Source: Gautieria morchelliformis (taxonomy: Eukaryota; Basidiomycota; Agaricomycetes; Gomphales; Gomphaceae). Taken from it: DNA of 64,000 nucleotides. Made by a program: the position numbers and the translations under genes. The stretch's first letter is position 1, and each line of letters begins with the position of its first letter. The stretch covers positions 33,862 to 97,861 of the forward strand of contig WHVA01000432.1 of assembly GCA_015179125.1 (NCBI GenBank), given 5' to 3'. Shown piece by piece: positions 45,309 through 57,140 of this stretch. The notes below the pieces were generated by a model that saw nothing but the letters and a program-made list of their open reading frames with translations, was not told the origin of the DNA and did no database searches.

Positions 45309-46484
45309 ATGGATCCGGACGATCGTCTTCGGAATATGGAGGAGGAATTGACGCGGAACCGGATGAAGACCGACGCGATTGAAACAGCCTTACAAGCGAT
45401 TTTGGCTAAGTTAGATATTCCACAAGGTGGTGGAAATGAAATGCCGGATGATCCGGATTTCGGAAAAGCGGAATTAGCGGAAAAGAGGATGTCCGCGAAG
45501 TTAGCAAAGGTCAAACCCGCAACTCCGGCGGACTTTGACGGAGATCGGGAGAAGGGACGCGCATTCTTCAACACATGCAGCATCTACTTCGCGATTGTCG
45601 GAGACCTCTTTCCGAACGACCAGGCTCGGATTCACTGGGCATTGTCCTTTTTCAAGTCGGACCGCGCAGCCCGTTTTGCAAACAAGGTGATCCGACATGA
45701 AGCAAAGGGCAAGGGGAACTACTTCCGGGACTGGGACGCCTTCGAGAAAACATTTTCCGACCAGTTCTGCCCGAAAAACGAGCAGCTCACAGCCCTTACG
45801 AAGCTCGAGGGGACCAGCTGGTACCAGGCCAAGGATCCGGTCGATGACTACATCGATCGCTTCCAGGAGCTCATCGACCTTGCGGAGTATGACGACGACA
45901 AGACGATCGTCATCAAATTCCGACGAGGACTTGATCCGACACTCCAGAACCAAGTTGCGTTGCTTGGGGATGGAGCTCCGGATTTTGATGACCCGGAAGG
46001 GTGGTACCAAGCTGCACAGAGGGTGTCCCGGAACAGGGAAGCAAATGAGGCCTTCGTGGAGACGAACCGGAACATGACATGCAGTTCCACTCGCCCTACT
46101 CCACCTGTGCCAAAACCCGGAAGCGCATTCATTCCCATGCGGAAAGTATTTCCGGCGCTTGCTCCGCCTGCTCCTATTAGGAACCATAGCCCTCCTCCCT
46201 CGAAGAGTGGCCCTGCCCCGATGGATGTTGACCGCATGCGCGGAAAAGGCCGCGGAATTATCACCTGCTTCCGATGTCAACAACCAGGCCACTATGCCCG
46301 CGAGTGCCCCCAAGCATTTGACATCCGGCTTATGACCACAGAAGAGAAACTCGAGCTCCTTCCAGAGTTCCTCGCGCTCGCGGACATAAGCGGAGTGCCC
46401 ACTGCGGAAGGAATTTCCGAAAATGCGGAACGTGGTGCATCGGAAGCGGAAGATGCGTCGGATTTTGTGACGCGCAGCGGGTGA
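45309..46484 (+). CDS. Gy2-D Gag
   Basis: Structural protein of the retrotransposon particle. The frame is open upstream into the LTR, but the first ATG in a good position is 45309 (MDPDDRLRNMEEEL), giving 391 residues. A helical N-terminus with repeated EE/RN (~5–45) is followed by the retrotransposon-gag domain (~95–260: LFPNDQARIHWALSFF, DAFEKTFSDQFC, DDYIDRFQELIDLAEYDD). A Ser/Pro-rich linker, one CCHC knuckle (CFRCQQPGHYAREC, ~320) and an acidic tail ending DFVTRSG follow. It is intact. The stop TGA (46482–46484) overlaps the pol frame, so Pol is presumably made by −1 frameshifting or reinitiation. The sequence shows no canonical slippery heptamer. Confidence 0.85.
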   Translation: MDPDDRLRNMEEELTRNRMKTDAIETALQAILAKLDIPQGGGNEMPDDPDFGKAELAEKRMSAKLAKVKPATPADFDGDREKGRAFFNTCSIYFAIVGDLFPNDQARIHWALSFFKSDRAARFANKVIRHEAKGKGNYFRDWDAFEKTFSDQFCPKNEQLTALTKLEGTSWYQAKDPVDDYIDRFQELIDLAEYDDDKTIVIKFRRGLDPTLQNQVALLGDGAPDFDDPEGWYQAAQRVSRNREANEAFVETNRNMTCSSTRPTPPVPKPGSAFIPMRKVFPALAPPAPIRNHSPPPSKSGPAPMDVDRMRGKGRGIITCFRCQQPGHYARECPQAFDIRLMTTEEKLELLPEFLALADISGVPTAEGISENAERGASEAEDASDFVTRSG

Positions 46485-49400
46485 GATGTGTGCCCCTGCT
46501 GCCTGTACATAACCGGTTTGCCTGTCTTGAAGTAGAGAATGAAAAGCCCCCACTCCCCTCACTTCATACAGACCCACCGGATAAAGTCACACAAAAACCA
46601 GATCCGACACCCCGTCCATCCCGCATCCGCCCTTGGGAGAGACGCCTTCCGAAGCGCTATGTTGTTGCTGCCACCCCTGGCCCCAAGTCACTAGTCATTA
46701 AGGTGGAGCTCCAGATGACGGATACGGCGGAAGTCAAATCCGGACCCGCCCTTGTCGATTGCGGGGCCACTGGTCAGTTTATAGACCGGGACTATGTGGA
46801 ACGGAACCGACTGACCACGCGGAAGTTGCAACGTGCAATCCCGGTGTTCAATGTGGATGGAAGCCCCAATGAGGCAGGGTCCATCACGGAGATAGTAGAC
46901 ACAATCCTCCGCTACGATGGACACTCGGAACGCACTTCCTTTGCAGTCACCAGCCTGGGGAAGCAAGACATCATCCTCGGGTTTACCTGGCTTCAGGAGC
47001 ACAACCCGGAGATCAATTGGCAGACTCGGAAGGTACTGATGAGTCGATGTCCAGCCAAGTGTCACATGTGCCGGTCGGAAGTGCGGAAGGAACGCCAGGA
47101 GCAGCGGAAGACCGAACGACTCATACAGACATGTCGTTCCGGCCCCCATCCACTGCTTGCAGAAGAAGACTCGGAAGCGGAATTTAAACCGGATCCCACT
47201 TCCGATTCCGATTCCGATTCCGATTCCGATGTCATCCGACTCGGCCCGGAAGACACTCTGGCGGAAGGGGAGCGCTTGCTGTACGTAAACCTTCTGCCGG
47301 AGGCGGAACACGTCCGCGCCACCGGAAATATTTCGCAACGCCTTGCTGAAGCCTCTAAGAGGTATGATAGAGTGGAGGCGGAAATTCCGGAGTACCTGCG
47401 GGAGTTTGAGGACGTCTTCTCCAAGGAGTCGTTTGATGCCCTGCCTCCGCGGAAACTGTGGGACCATGCCATCGAGTTGGAGCCTGGGTCAAAGCCCACC
47501 AACTGCAAGGTCTACCCGCTGTCACCCAAGGAGCAGGTGGAGCTCGATGCATTCCTTGCGGAAAATCTCCGTACAGGGAGGATCCGCCCCTCCAAGTCAC
47601 CCATGGCATCTCCGGTGTTCTTCATCAAGAAGAAGGACGGCTCACTCAGACTTGTGCAGGATTACCGGGCCTTGAATGCAATCACGATCAAGAACCGGTA
47701 CCCCATTCCGCTCATTTCCGAATTGATCACACAACTCCGCGGGGCGAAGTACTTCACTAAGCTGGATGTCCGCTGGGGCTTCAATAATGTCCGGATCCGG
47801 GAGGGAGATGAGTGGAAGGGCGCATTCCGCACCAACCGAGGACTCTTTGAGCCACAGGTCATGTTCTTTGGCCTCACCAACAGTCCTGCCACGTTCCAGA
47901 CGATGATGAATGACATTTTCCGTGACATGATAGCGGAAGGGGTCGTCTGCGTCTACCTCGATGACATCCTCATCTTCACAAAAACAATGTCCGAACATCG
48001 GGAAGTCGTGCGGAGAGTGCTGGAACGGCTCCGGGAGTACAACCTGTGTCTCAAACCGGAAAAGTGCGAATTTGAGCGGATGCGGATAGAGTATCTTGGG
48101 GTGATTGTGTCAGAAGGAAAAGTGGAAATGGACCCCGTCAAGGTTTCCGGTGTGTCGGATTGGCCGGTGCCGCGGAACAAGAAGGAAGTCCAGTCCTTCA
48201 TTGGGTTTGTCAATTTCTACCGGCGGTTCATCAAGGACTTCTGGTTGGATGGCAGTGGGGAGGGCCGGAACAGGCCTCCTTTGACAAACTCAAAGAGCTG
48301 ATCACTTCCGCCCCGGTCTTGATCTTTCCCGATGACTCTCGCCCTTATCAAGTCGAGGCGGATTCTTCCGACACAGCTACCGGAGCGGTCTTGTCACAAC
48401 AGTCATCGGAAGATGATGGGGGATGGCATATGATTGCCTTCTTCTCTAAAAGCCTTAGTCCAGTCGAGCGGAACTATGAGATCCATGACAAGGAGATGCT
48501 GGCAATCATCCGAGCGCTGGAGGAGTGGCGACACTTCCTCGAGGGTGCTCTATGCCCATTTGAGATCTGGACAGACCACAAGAACCTCGAGTATTTCCGC
48601 ACATCCAAGAAGTTGAACCGACGACAAGCATGGTGGTCCCTACTGTAGTAGACAGGAATTATAGGCAGTATTGCTCAAAAGAATAGACTAGAAATTAATT
48701 CACTCTCTCAGTGAATTTAGTTGTCACTGTAAATATATTATACACTACCTAGAAATTAATTCACTACAGAGCATTTCTAGGTCAATAAATCGAAGGAACA
48801 CTAGACTAATTTACTTGCCTCTCTCAGTGAATTTAGTTGTCACTGAGAGAGGGGGAAATCTGTCTCACTGTGCATGTACTACTACCCGGCCCTTTAGCGC
48901 CCAAGAGCTCGCGCGTCGAAGTCATTTCAGACTCCGCTGGGTGCAGCCGCCTGTGAAAGTAGAAATAACAAAATGAAATGGAGAGGTAGAGAGTGACTGG
49001 AAAACTTCGAAAATTATCAAAGAAATGGATGCATGGTACAAGAACAATGTGAGAAAAGATTGAAAAATCATACAACAAATTGAATATATTATGCTTGATT
49101 TTGGTGCAGGGGCATAAATGCACCCAACACCTACACCTGTCCCGGTTCGACTTCATGCTCCACCACCGCCCCGGCCGCACCATGGGCAAGCCCGATGCCC
49201 TATCCCGCCGTGCGGATCATGGAAGCGGAAATGGAGACAACGCAGATATGACACTGCTCCGTCCTAGTCTCTTTGTAATCCGCGCCCTAGAGGGAGTGAC
49301 TGCAGTTGGGGCAGAAGCGGAAATGCTCTGGGACATCCGGAGGCAGTATCGGAATGGAGAGAAGGAGGAGTCGGTGGTGAAAGCGGTGGAGGAACTTCGG

Positions 49401-51043
49401 AAAGGGCACTCACGGTCTGTACAGGCAGCGGAATGGTCGGAACGTGATGGACTGCTCCACTTCAGAGGCAAGGTCTATGTTCCAGGTGGGGCGGACCTCC
49501 GCCGCCGCATCGTGTCCCAGCACCATGACACACGGGTCGCTGGGCATGCTGGCAGGTGGAAGATGCTGGAGTTAGTGGCTCGGAATTACTGGTGGCCTCA
49601 GATGTCCTGCTACATTGGACAGTACGTGAAGACATGTGACCTTTGTCTCCGAACCAAAGTGCAACGACATCCGCCCGTCGGAGAACTTGTTCCGCTCCCG
49701 ATTCCCGAATCCCGCTGGGACACCATCAGTGTTGACTTCATCGTTGGACTCCCAGAGTCCCATGGCTACGACGCGATCATGAACATTGTGGATTTGGTAA
49801 GCAAGGTGTCCCACTTCATTCTGACGCACACGATGATCACAGCCCTCGGAGCGGCCCGCCTGTTCCTTGCACATGTCTGGAAGTTGCATGGGCTCCCAAA
49901 GCAAGTTGTTTCCGACCGAGGTCCACAGTTTGTCGCGGAACTGACTCGGGAGCTCTACCGCCTGCTCGGCATAAAGCTGGCTACCACCACAGCATACCAT
50001 CCGCAGGGTGATGGACAGACGGAACGGGTCAATCAGGAGTTGGAGCAATATCTCCGCCTCTTTGTCAATGAGAGGCAGGATGACTGGGATGATTTACTTC
50101 CACTGGCGGAATTCCAATACAACAACCATGTACATTCCGCCACACAACAGACTCCCTTCATGCTTGGCTCCGGACGACACCCACGGATGGGCTTCGAACC
50201 ACGCCAGGCTGAGTCCCGACTCGAGACGGTCAATGAGTTCCGAGACCGCATGGACTCCACCCTTTCGGAAGCCAAGTCGGCCCTTGCGAAGGCCAAGGAT
50301 GACATGGCAAGGTACTACAACCAACGCCGGGTTCCTGCCCCGGAGTACCAAGTTGGAGACAAGGTGTATCTAGATGCAAGTGACATCCGCACCACACGCC
50401 CTTCGCAGAAGCTTGCCCACCACTACCTGGGGCCTTCACAGTGATGCGGAGGGTTGGACGGAATGCATACCGCCTCCAGCTTCCGATGTCCATGTCCCGC
50501 CTCCACCCCGTCTTCAACGTGGTGAAGTTACTCCCTACGCTTGAGGACCCAATTCCAGGTCAGAAGGCTCGTCCGCCACCTCCGCCGGAAATTGTAGATG
50601 GGGAAGAGCACTATGTGGTGGAAAAGATCCTGGACAGCCGGTTTGTGCGAGGACGACTCCAATTCCTCGTGAAATGGGAAGGGTATGGGTATGAGGAGAA
50701 TTTGTGGGTCCCGGAGCAAGATGTTTCCACTCCAGACAAACTCCGTGAGTTCTATAGGACACACCCCGGTGCCCCTCGCCGAATCCGCTCGCTGGCATTT
50801 CAATCCCTCGTGTCCCATGCTTCGAGGACGCAGCACGCTAGAGGGGGGATGATGTCAGGGGACACCCTGTTTTCCATTTCCATTTCCGACTCCATTTCCG
50901 ACTCCGGTTCCGGTTCCGATTCCCTCTCTGCCTCCGCTTTCGGAAATGATTCCGCTTCTGGGAGAACTTCCACCAGTTCTGTTCACTTTGCCAATTCCAC
51001 TCCACTTTCCGACTTCCACTCTTGGAACAGTGTTGGAAGTTAA
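46481..51043 (+). pseudogene. Gy2-D Pol with chromodomain (two frameshifts, LTR insertion)
   Basis: Domains in order: aspartic protease (ALVDCGATGQFIDRDY near 46750), RT (KLDVRWGFNNVRIREGDEW, FFGLTNSPATFQ, CVYLDDILIFT near 47950), then a deletion after FIKDF at ~48242 that shifts the frame. RNase H follows ([23 protein letters not shown]), split by a solo copia LTR at 48644–49129. The integrase has its zinc finger (HHDTRVAGHAG … CDLC) and core Asp in ISVDFIVGLP, SDRGPQF and the Glu in TERVNQELEQYL. A 1-base deletion after YLGP (~50436) shifts to the frame 50441–51043. That frame holds the chromodomain (EHYVVEKILDSRF … LVKWEGYGYEENLWVPEQDV, ~50600–50740), which binds histone marks and guides integration in chromoviruses. 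The frame continues ~190 bases into the 3' LTR. Confidence 0.93.
48644..49129 (-). mobile_element. Solo copia LTR in Gy2-D
   Basis: 486 bp in minus orientation, with the target duplication CCTAC (48639–48643, 49130–49134). Its removal rejoins the RNase H/linker coding (…NRRQAWWS | HLSRFDFMLHHRPG). Confidence 0.95.
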
Positions 51044-51323
51044 GCGACTCGCATAGTAGGTGGCATCAAGGGTCGATCAAGGGTCAGGGAGGTCAGGAGG
51101 TGCAGGGTTGATGGCGGGTGCCAAGTGTTGTCCCTGGCTGTGCAGCGTAGTATAATACGGGCTCGCTGACATTGGGGGTCCTTAGACTTTTCTCTTTGGA
51201 TTTCCCCTTGTCAGGTGAGAATCCCCTCTCTTGTATACTCTGTTCATTTATACGGACTTTGGATTTCCCCTTGTCAGTTGTGTGGTAGTGTGATCTCCAC
51301 AACCAGCCAGGGTTGCCCTTACA
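50853..51323 (+). repeat. Gy2-D 3' LTR
   Basis: 471 bp, TGTCAGGGG…GCCCTTACA, preceded by a purine tract. It is adjacent to the 3' end of the LINE. Confidence 0.93.
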
Positions 51324-51374
51324 CTGTGCCTATGGGGGGGGTTGTGGTAACTTTGCGTATGATCTCTCTGCATT

Positions 51375-54300
51375 TTATGCCACCTCTCTGTCCTGTCTCC
51401 GTGGTAGCTTGAGCTGACCATGCGTCTTCTCGAACCTGCGTGTGGTGCTGATGTACTTGAACAAATGTGTCATTGCCTTCGGCCTTCCCAGCAATACTCT
51501 CGCGGACTTCCCCCCTCTGCGCAGCTCCTTCTCCAATCCTCTCCTCTGCGCACTATACCCTGGGCACCTAAAAAGGAAGTGATGGACTGTCTCCTCAGCT
51601 CGGTTGCGCTTCGGGCACATCGGTGATTCTGCTTTCCCAATCCTATGCAGATGCTTGTTGAGGCTCACATGTCCTGTCCTTAGCTGAACGAGTAAGCTAG
51701 CTTGTTTGCGAGGTAAGTCTTTGCTTATCTTGTCGTATGTGTTAGATGGCATGGAGGGGTTGATCCTGTGTGCTATTGGGGCTCGTGGTGAGTTTGCAAA
51801 CATGGCCCTGACTGCCTGTTTTGCCTCCTGGTGGTATCTCTGGAGCTCTGCTGACTTGCTGTTGGGTAGAACCCCCCTGCACTCGGGGGTATCAGCGTTC
51901 CTTTGCTCGAGTCACCCTGGGCTGCTCTCTTGGCTTCAGCATCGGCCCTTTCGTTTCCCTCTATCCCCTCATGTCCCGGCACCCATCGCATGAGTACCTT
52001 AGCGCCCGGCTGTTTTGCCGTTATGTCTTCGACTTGCCTGTGCAAAGCTTGGACTAAATACTGCCTGGAGATGGCTTTGTCGCGTCGCGTGGTCTGTATT
52101 GCAGCTTGGATGTCAGTAGCAATGACATATCTTTTTCCCCTTTCTGCGTTGAGAAGCTTTTCACCTATTGCTGCACCTGCCAGCTCGGCCTCAAAGACCA
52201 CATGTTCATGCTCAGCGCCCATGTAGAGACGCATAACCTGCTCGAGCTTGCCCTGCCTGTACAGTACTGCTGCCACCCCCACTCCTCCTTCAATGCACGA
52301 CCCGTCCGTAAACACTTTGATGTCTGCTGTCTCTGCCTCGATTTCCTTCACTGCCTGTTCTTCGTTCGGTGGGATACACGTGTCAAAGGAGGGGGTCCAT
52401 TTTGGTCCGTGCACTGCTGCTTTTATCTTTTCCATGTTCCCTGGCTGCATTCCAAAGGGGTGTAGTATCTCGTGTAGAGGTGCTCGGTGTCTCTTCAGGT
52501 AGCGCCTGGCTGCTTTGCATATGTCGGGAGCCAGGGGGTGGGTGTTGGGCAGGCAGGCTAGTTGGGCTGCGACTCTGTGTATTAGCTTTCCCACCAAGAC
52601 CGGGAATGGAAAAAGGTTCGCATGCACATCAAGAACATCGTTGGCCGTAGATCTCATTGCCCCTGTTATTGCGAGTGCAGCTTGCCGCTGTATTCGCGCC
52701 AGCTTGTTGATGGGACCCTTGGTCCCCTTCGTGTGCCTGGATCATGGTACCAGAAAGATATCAGCTGCGTACAACATTTTCGGTATTGCGACCGTTAGGT
52801 AGTATCTTCACATGTACTTAGCTGATACCCCTTTCGTTGGCTTTACCAATCTCCTGTACTGCACTATATATCTCTCCCCTTTTTTGAGTGCATGGTTGAC
52901 CTGCTCTCTGAACCGCAGCTCCTGGTCTATTATCACCCCCAGGAATTTGTGCGTGGCTGCTGGCTCTATGCGATGTGTGCCCAGCTGTATGGCTGGCCTC
53001 GTAATCAGCTTTGATCTCCTGGCACCGGTTGTGTCTCTCTCCCGCCGTCTTGTGAGACTGACTAGACCAAACTTTTCTGTGGCGAAATTGCAGTGGTGTG
53101 TGTGGGCCCACTCGTTGGCTCCACCGGGCCTCATCATCATGTCCGCTAGCTTGCCAAAGGCCTCCTCGAAGTCTGTTCCCTCGGACATGAGGGTGGTGTC
53201 ATCCACAAAACCAACACAACCTTTGCCCCTGCTCCGTTGTGCTATTTCGAGCAAGTCAGCATTGTAGAAGAGGTAGGCTATGACAGATACCGGGAAACCC
53301 TGGTCCATTCCCCGTTCAACTGGCAGGGCCTGCGTGCTGTAGTCGTCGAAGCTGACAACCATGCGTCTTCCCTCGACCCTCCTCTGGATCCACCTGGTGT
53401 ACTCCTCAGGGACGCCTCTCTGGCGCATGTTGTGCGTTAGCTGATCTAGCTTGACACTTGGGAACGTGCCCTTTATGTCCAAGAACAGTAATCCCAGGAC
53501 TTTGCCTCGCTCCATGCATGCTTGGCCCTGGCCACTGTGTAGTGAATTGCGTCTGTCGTAGTTCTGCCAGGGCGGCATCCGAAGTGGTTCTTGGGCAGGA
53601 GCTGGTGTTTTTCTGCCATTTTGACCAGGTCCTCTGTGACGCAGGTGGACAGCACTTTTCCTATGGTGTCTAGGAGCACTATGGGGCAATATGCTCCGGG
53701 TACTGTGTAATCGGCCTTCCCTGGCTTTCTCAGCACTCTCGTGACTGAGTCCCTCCATTCCTGAGGGTATATGTTGAGGCTGAATGTGGCCCTGTACAAT
53801 GGTGCTAGGTAGGGTAACAGAATGTCAATACACTGCTTTATCACCACATTCGGGATGCCATTCGCCCCCGGTGCCTTAAAGGGGTTGAGCCTGCTCACTG
53901 CTCGCCGGATCTGGTCATTGGTTACGGGCTCGTATTCAAAGGCAGGTGGGGGATAGTCAGGGTTTACTTGGGTGTGGTCAGTCGCAGCTCTGGACTTTGG
54001 GAAAAAAGCATTGAGGAGCATTTCCACCTTTTGCTTGTTCGTGTCGGCCACCCATTTAGAGCCGTCATCGCACTTGGTGGTGAGGGTTGGGATCCTGGTT
54101 CTCCCACCATCAGTTGCATCTGATGAGGCATACCTGTGTGCTGCCCAGACCGTATTCTCATCTATCTCTTCCAGAAAGGCATCCCAATGCTGTCTTTTGT
54201 TGCTCTCTATGGTGTCGGCGTAGGAGTTTCTGGTGTTTTTGTAGTCCTCGTGCACCCTGTCCGTTGGATCCCCTCTGCACGTGTATGCTTTCCTGCCTGC

Positions 54301-55332
54301 CCTCCTGGTGTTCACCCTAAGTTTAGTTAGCTCTCGTGACCACCACCTTTTCATATAGGGAGAAGGCTTAGTCTTGGGTACTAGCTCCTCTGCTGTTTCC
54401 ACTATTGCAGTGGTTATCTCCTGGAGGTGGCGCTGGAAGCTGTGTGGGCCCGTCGGCATCAGGCTGGTGATGCAGCTCTGCAGGCATTCTTTCAAGCTGT
54501 CATTGAAGGCTTTCCAGTCCACCTCCCTGTAGTTAGCCTTTGGGAGGTGGGTGACAGTCGCAACGGATATGTCGATCATCATGTCTACTGGGAAATGATC
54601 ACTCCTGGCCAGCATGTATTCTGGGACTGTCAAGCATACGGTTAGTCTCTCGAGTAACGTGGTAGACATGAATACGTTATCAGTTCTGGTGTGGTTCCCC
54701 GTGGACAAAGCTCTCAGCATAGGTATGCCCCTGGGGAGCGGCATCTGTAGGTCATGCTCTGCGGTTGCCTCGAGTAACATTTGGGCTGCGTCGAGATTGC
54801 TTCGGGTGAAGAGGTGTGCATTGCGCTCCTCGTCCCACAGGGGGTGGTGTCGGTTGAAGTCACCAAGCCATATGACGCCTTCGATGTTCTCCTCCTGTGC
54901 CTGGCCCTCCTTCGCTAGGTCCTGCATGTGCTTTTGCAGGTCGCATATGCTGTCGGAATTAGTGCAGTCACAATAGACATTATAGATCAGCACTGCACCC
55001 ATGTCTGTACTCAGCTTCACCGCCGTGATATCCGGTGACTCCACCTCGATTGCGGTCCATGCACTGGTGGCGATGCTTTTGTTGACTAGCATAGTAGCTC
55101 TTGTGCGTTTGCCTCTGTCTTGATAGTGTGATTTCGGATATATTGCGTGCCAGTGTGGTGTTGCTCGTGCGTTTCCCAGAAAGTCAATGTAAGGCTCTTG
55201 TATGGCAATGATATCATACCTGTCAGGTGAGCACTTCGTCAGTAAATCTGTAACCACAGTGAGGGACTTGTTCGTGTTTTGTTGTCTGATCTGCAAGGTT
55301 TTTCCTCCGTGTGTTTCGCTGTTCATCTGCAA
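51375..55332 (-). pseudogene. LINE ORF2 (endonuclease–RT–RNase H), frame-broken
   Basis: From 55332 on the minus strand: an endonuclease of the exonuclease-endonuclease-phosphatase type with IIAIQEPYID, GVIWLGDFNRHHPLWDEE, TRTDNVF and RSDHFPVD. The RT starts at KAPGANGIPNVVIKQC and carries HFGCRPGRTTTDAIHY. A frameshift near 53510 leads to LDIKGTFPSV, GMDQGFPVSVIAYLFYNADLL and the polymerase motif CVGFVDDTTLM (~53190). RNase H (VFTDGSCIEGG, VFEAELAGAAI, ATDIQAAIQT, GNERADAEAKRAA) lies at 52290–51900. Another frameshift near 51800 precedes the C-terminal HHFLFRCPGYSAQR segment, ending at 51375. At least four frame breaks are present. All catalytic motifs are still recognisable, so the copy is fairly young. 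Confidence 0.9.
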
Positions 55333-55476
55333 TATGGGCTTTGGCCATCCTCATCCCCCTGTTGGTCCTCTGCCTGACTGGCCCCAATGCTGAACTCGTC
55401 CAATCTGCGCTGCCTTGTGTCCTGGCTGGACCATCCTCAGTCCCTGTGCCCCATGGACAGGTTTCCTCCCCTCCCC

Positions 55477-57002
55477 CTACTTCTGCCTCACCCCCAGCTG
55501 TGGCCACGTGGAATGTCGATTGCTGCTTCTGGCGGGGTTTGCTGCCTCACAGCATCTTGTGTGGCCAGGTGGGGCTGTCATGTTGGCACCTTCGCTCTCT
55601 GCTCCTTGCTGTTCCCAGGTCCATGGGTCGTCATTTGGGAAGAACCTGTACGTATCCTCCGGGTCGCTCTTTTCTACTGTTAAACACGCAGCTTTGAAAC
55701 TGGGGCAGGTCCTGTCCCACAACGCGTGGCCGTTCACGTTGCAGTTGGCACATTGAAACTTGTCAGGGTCAGTTTCTTCGCATTCTGCGGTGCGGTGTTC
55801 CTTGCTGCACATTCCGCACCTACTAGGGCTGGTGCACTCTGCCACCATATGTCTGGCATTATACTTCTGACACCTCAGGCACTGTCGCGGCTCTCTTTTC
55901 ATCCTTATGGCCCAGGTACGCTTCCCTGCTATTATCATCCCTTCCCTTATGCTTTGGTTTGCTGCTGCCGTAGTGGTGAATTTTGCGATTAGGTGAGCGG
56001 TTTTTGCCCCGCTGTCTGTCTGTGCACGGGCTTTATCCAGCGTGTCGATATGAGGGTGCCGCTTGGGAGCCTCGAGTCTCTTTCTATCTTCCTCATTTCC
56101 GTGAAGGCTTCCGGCAAGTGACTGGTTGGTACGTATTCGACGATTACTGACATTGCCCTGTCTTTTATTATGGCTGCTCCGCTGTACTTTTCCAGGAAAG
56201 CGCCCTTGTTGGCCTGTATCCATCTCACTGCGGTGGGCACGGTGAGATCGAAGACAGTTCCCCCATTTGCGAGCTTCTTCACCCCTAAGAAGCGCACTTC
56301 TCCGGCCTCTTCTGGCAGCTCGAGTTGTTCCATGGCTTCATTTGCTTTGGCTACTAGTTCCTGCTCCGTGAGGTCTTCGAATGCGTTCCTCTCTGCCCTC
56401 GGGTCACTGTCTATCAGGATTTGGCATTCTCTGGCTCACGCTCTGACAAGGTTAGTTGGGTGAGAAAGTGGCACGTTACCTCTTAGCGCTGCTGCGTAAG
56501 TCGCCCTGTCTGCCCCTTGTCCTCTCCCTCCGCCCGCTTTGCCTCGGCCTCCCTGCTGCTCTTCCAGCCACCTGGAAAAGCCTTGTGATGTCACCAGCGC
56601 GGCCTCAGTTAGGTTCCTCGCTACTTCCGTCACTTCCTCAACCTTGTCCAGCATCGCCTTCATTTTCTCCTCGATGTGCTTCGCGATCGTGTCTCCCAGT
56701 CCCTTCATGGCCTGTTCCATCATAAGGATGGCGATTGCTCGAGCACCCTCCTGTAGTGTCTTGCCCGTGGAACTGTGTGCCATTGATAGCAATGCATGGC
56801 TGAGCATTTCTGCTGTCAAGGGTTCGTCCCTCGCAAAATAGCCATTCTTGTCCAGAAAAGTGCGCGTGGCTTCCCTGGTGCGGACGGCTGCATAAGGGTC
56901 TGAGAGGAGTTCTGCTCGGGTCTTATTGGTTGCCTGCTGGTTTCTGGCACGTGTGTGGGGCTGCGACACCGCAGTTGGTGGGGGGTCCATGCTGGGTGGC
57001 AT
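55477..57002 (-). pseudogene. LINE ORF1 (coiled coil + three zinc knuckles), frame-broken
   Basis: Nucleic-acid-binding ORF1 protein. The start at 57002 (MPPSMDPPPTAVSQ) leads through a long helical region (KHIEEKMKAMLDKVEEVTEVARNL) to a Gly-rich basic patch and a TGA at 56436–56438. Past it the same frame continues ARECQILIDSDPRAERNAFED to 55989. A frameshift near 56040 then leads into three CCHC-type fingers (CLRCQKYNARHMVAEC, CGMCSKEHRTAEC, CANCNVNGHALWDRTC) and a Pro/Ala tail ending at 55477. The TGA sits in GCGTGAGCC, consistent with an original CGA Arg codon. Confidence 0.85.
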
Positions 57003-57140
57003 GGCCCCTTTTTTGTGGCGGGTTTGTGTGGGCTGTCACTATAGTGCACTAGCGAGGCTCTATACTCATTTTCAGATAGTGGATGTATGTAGAAAGGCGT
57101 TTTGGAAAATTTTGGTGTGGTGGTTAGCGTGAGAAAAAGT

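Larger units (their letters stand above)
44642..51323 (+). mobile_element. Gypsy chromovirus Gy2-D, near full length
   Basis: Two LTRs (44642–45121 and 50853–51323; TGTCAGGGGACACC…GCCCTTACA) enclose gag, then pol in the −1 frame with protease, RT, RNase H, integrase and a C-terminal chromodomain. A polypurine tract (AGAGGGGGGATGA) precedes the 3' LTR. The flanking 5-mers (CATCC, CTGTG) do not match. A solo copia LTR interrupts RNase H. Damage is limited to a ~40-base deletion near 48242 and a 1-base deletion near 50436. It is the best reference copy of the family in this window. Confidence 0.93.
51324..57140 (-). mobile_element. Tad-like LINE (non-LTR retrotransposon)
   Basis: Minus-strand element with ORF1 (coiled coil plus three CCHC knuckles) and ORF2 (apurinic endonuclease, RT, RNase H, C-terminal zinc-binding segment). 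The 5' end borders Gy1-C gag near 57140 and the 3' end meets the Gy2-D LTR at 51323. No poly(A) tail was seen at that border, so the 3' end may be cut. Several frameshifts make it inactive. Confidence 0.88.
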
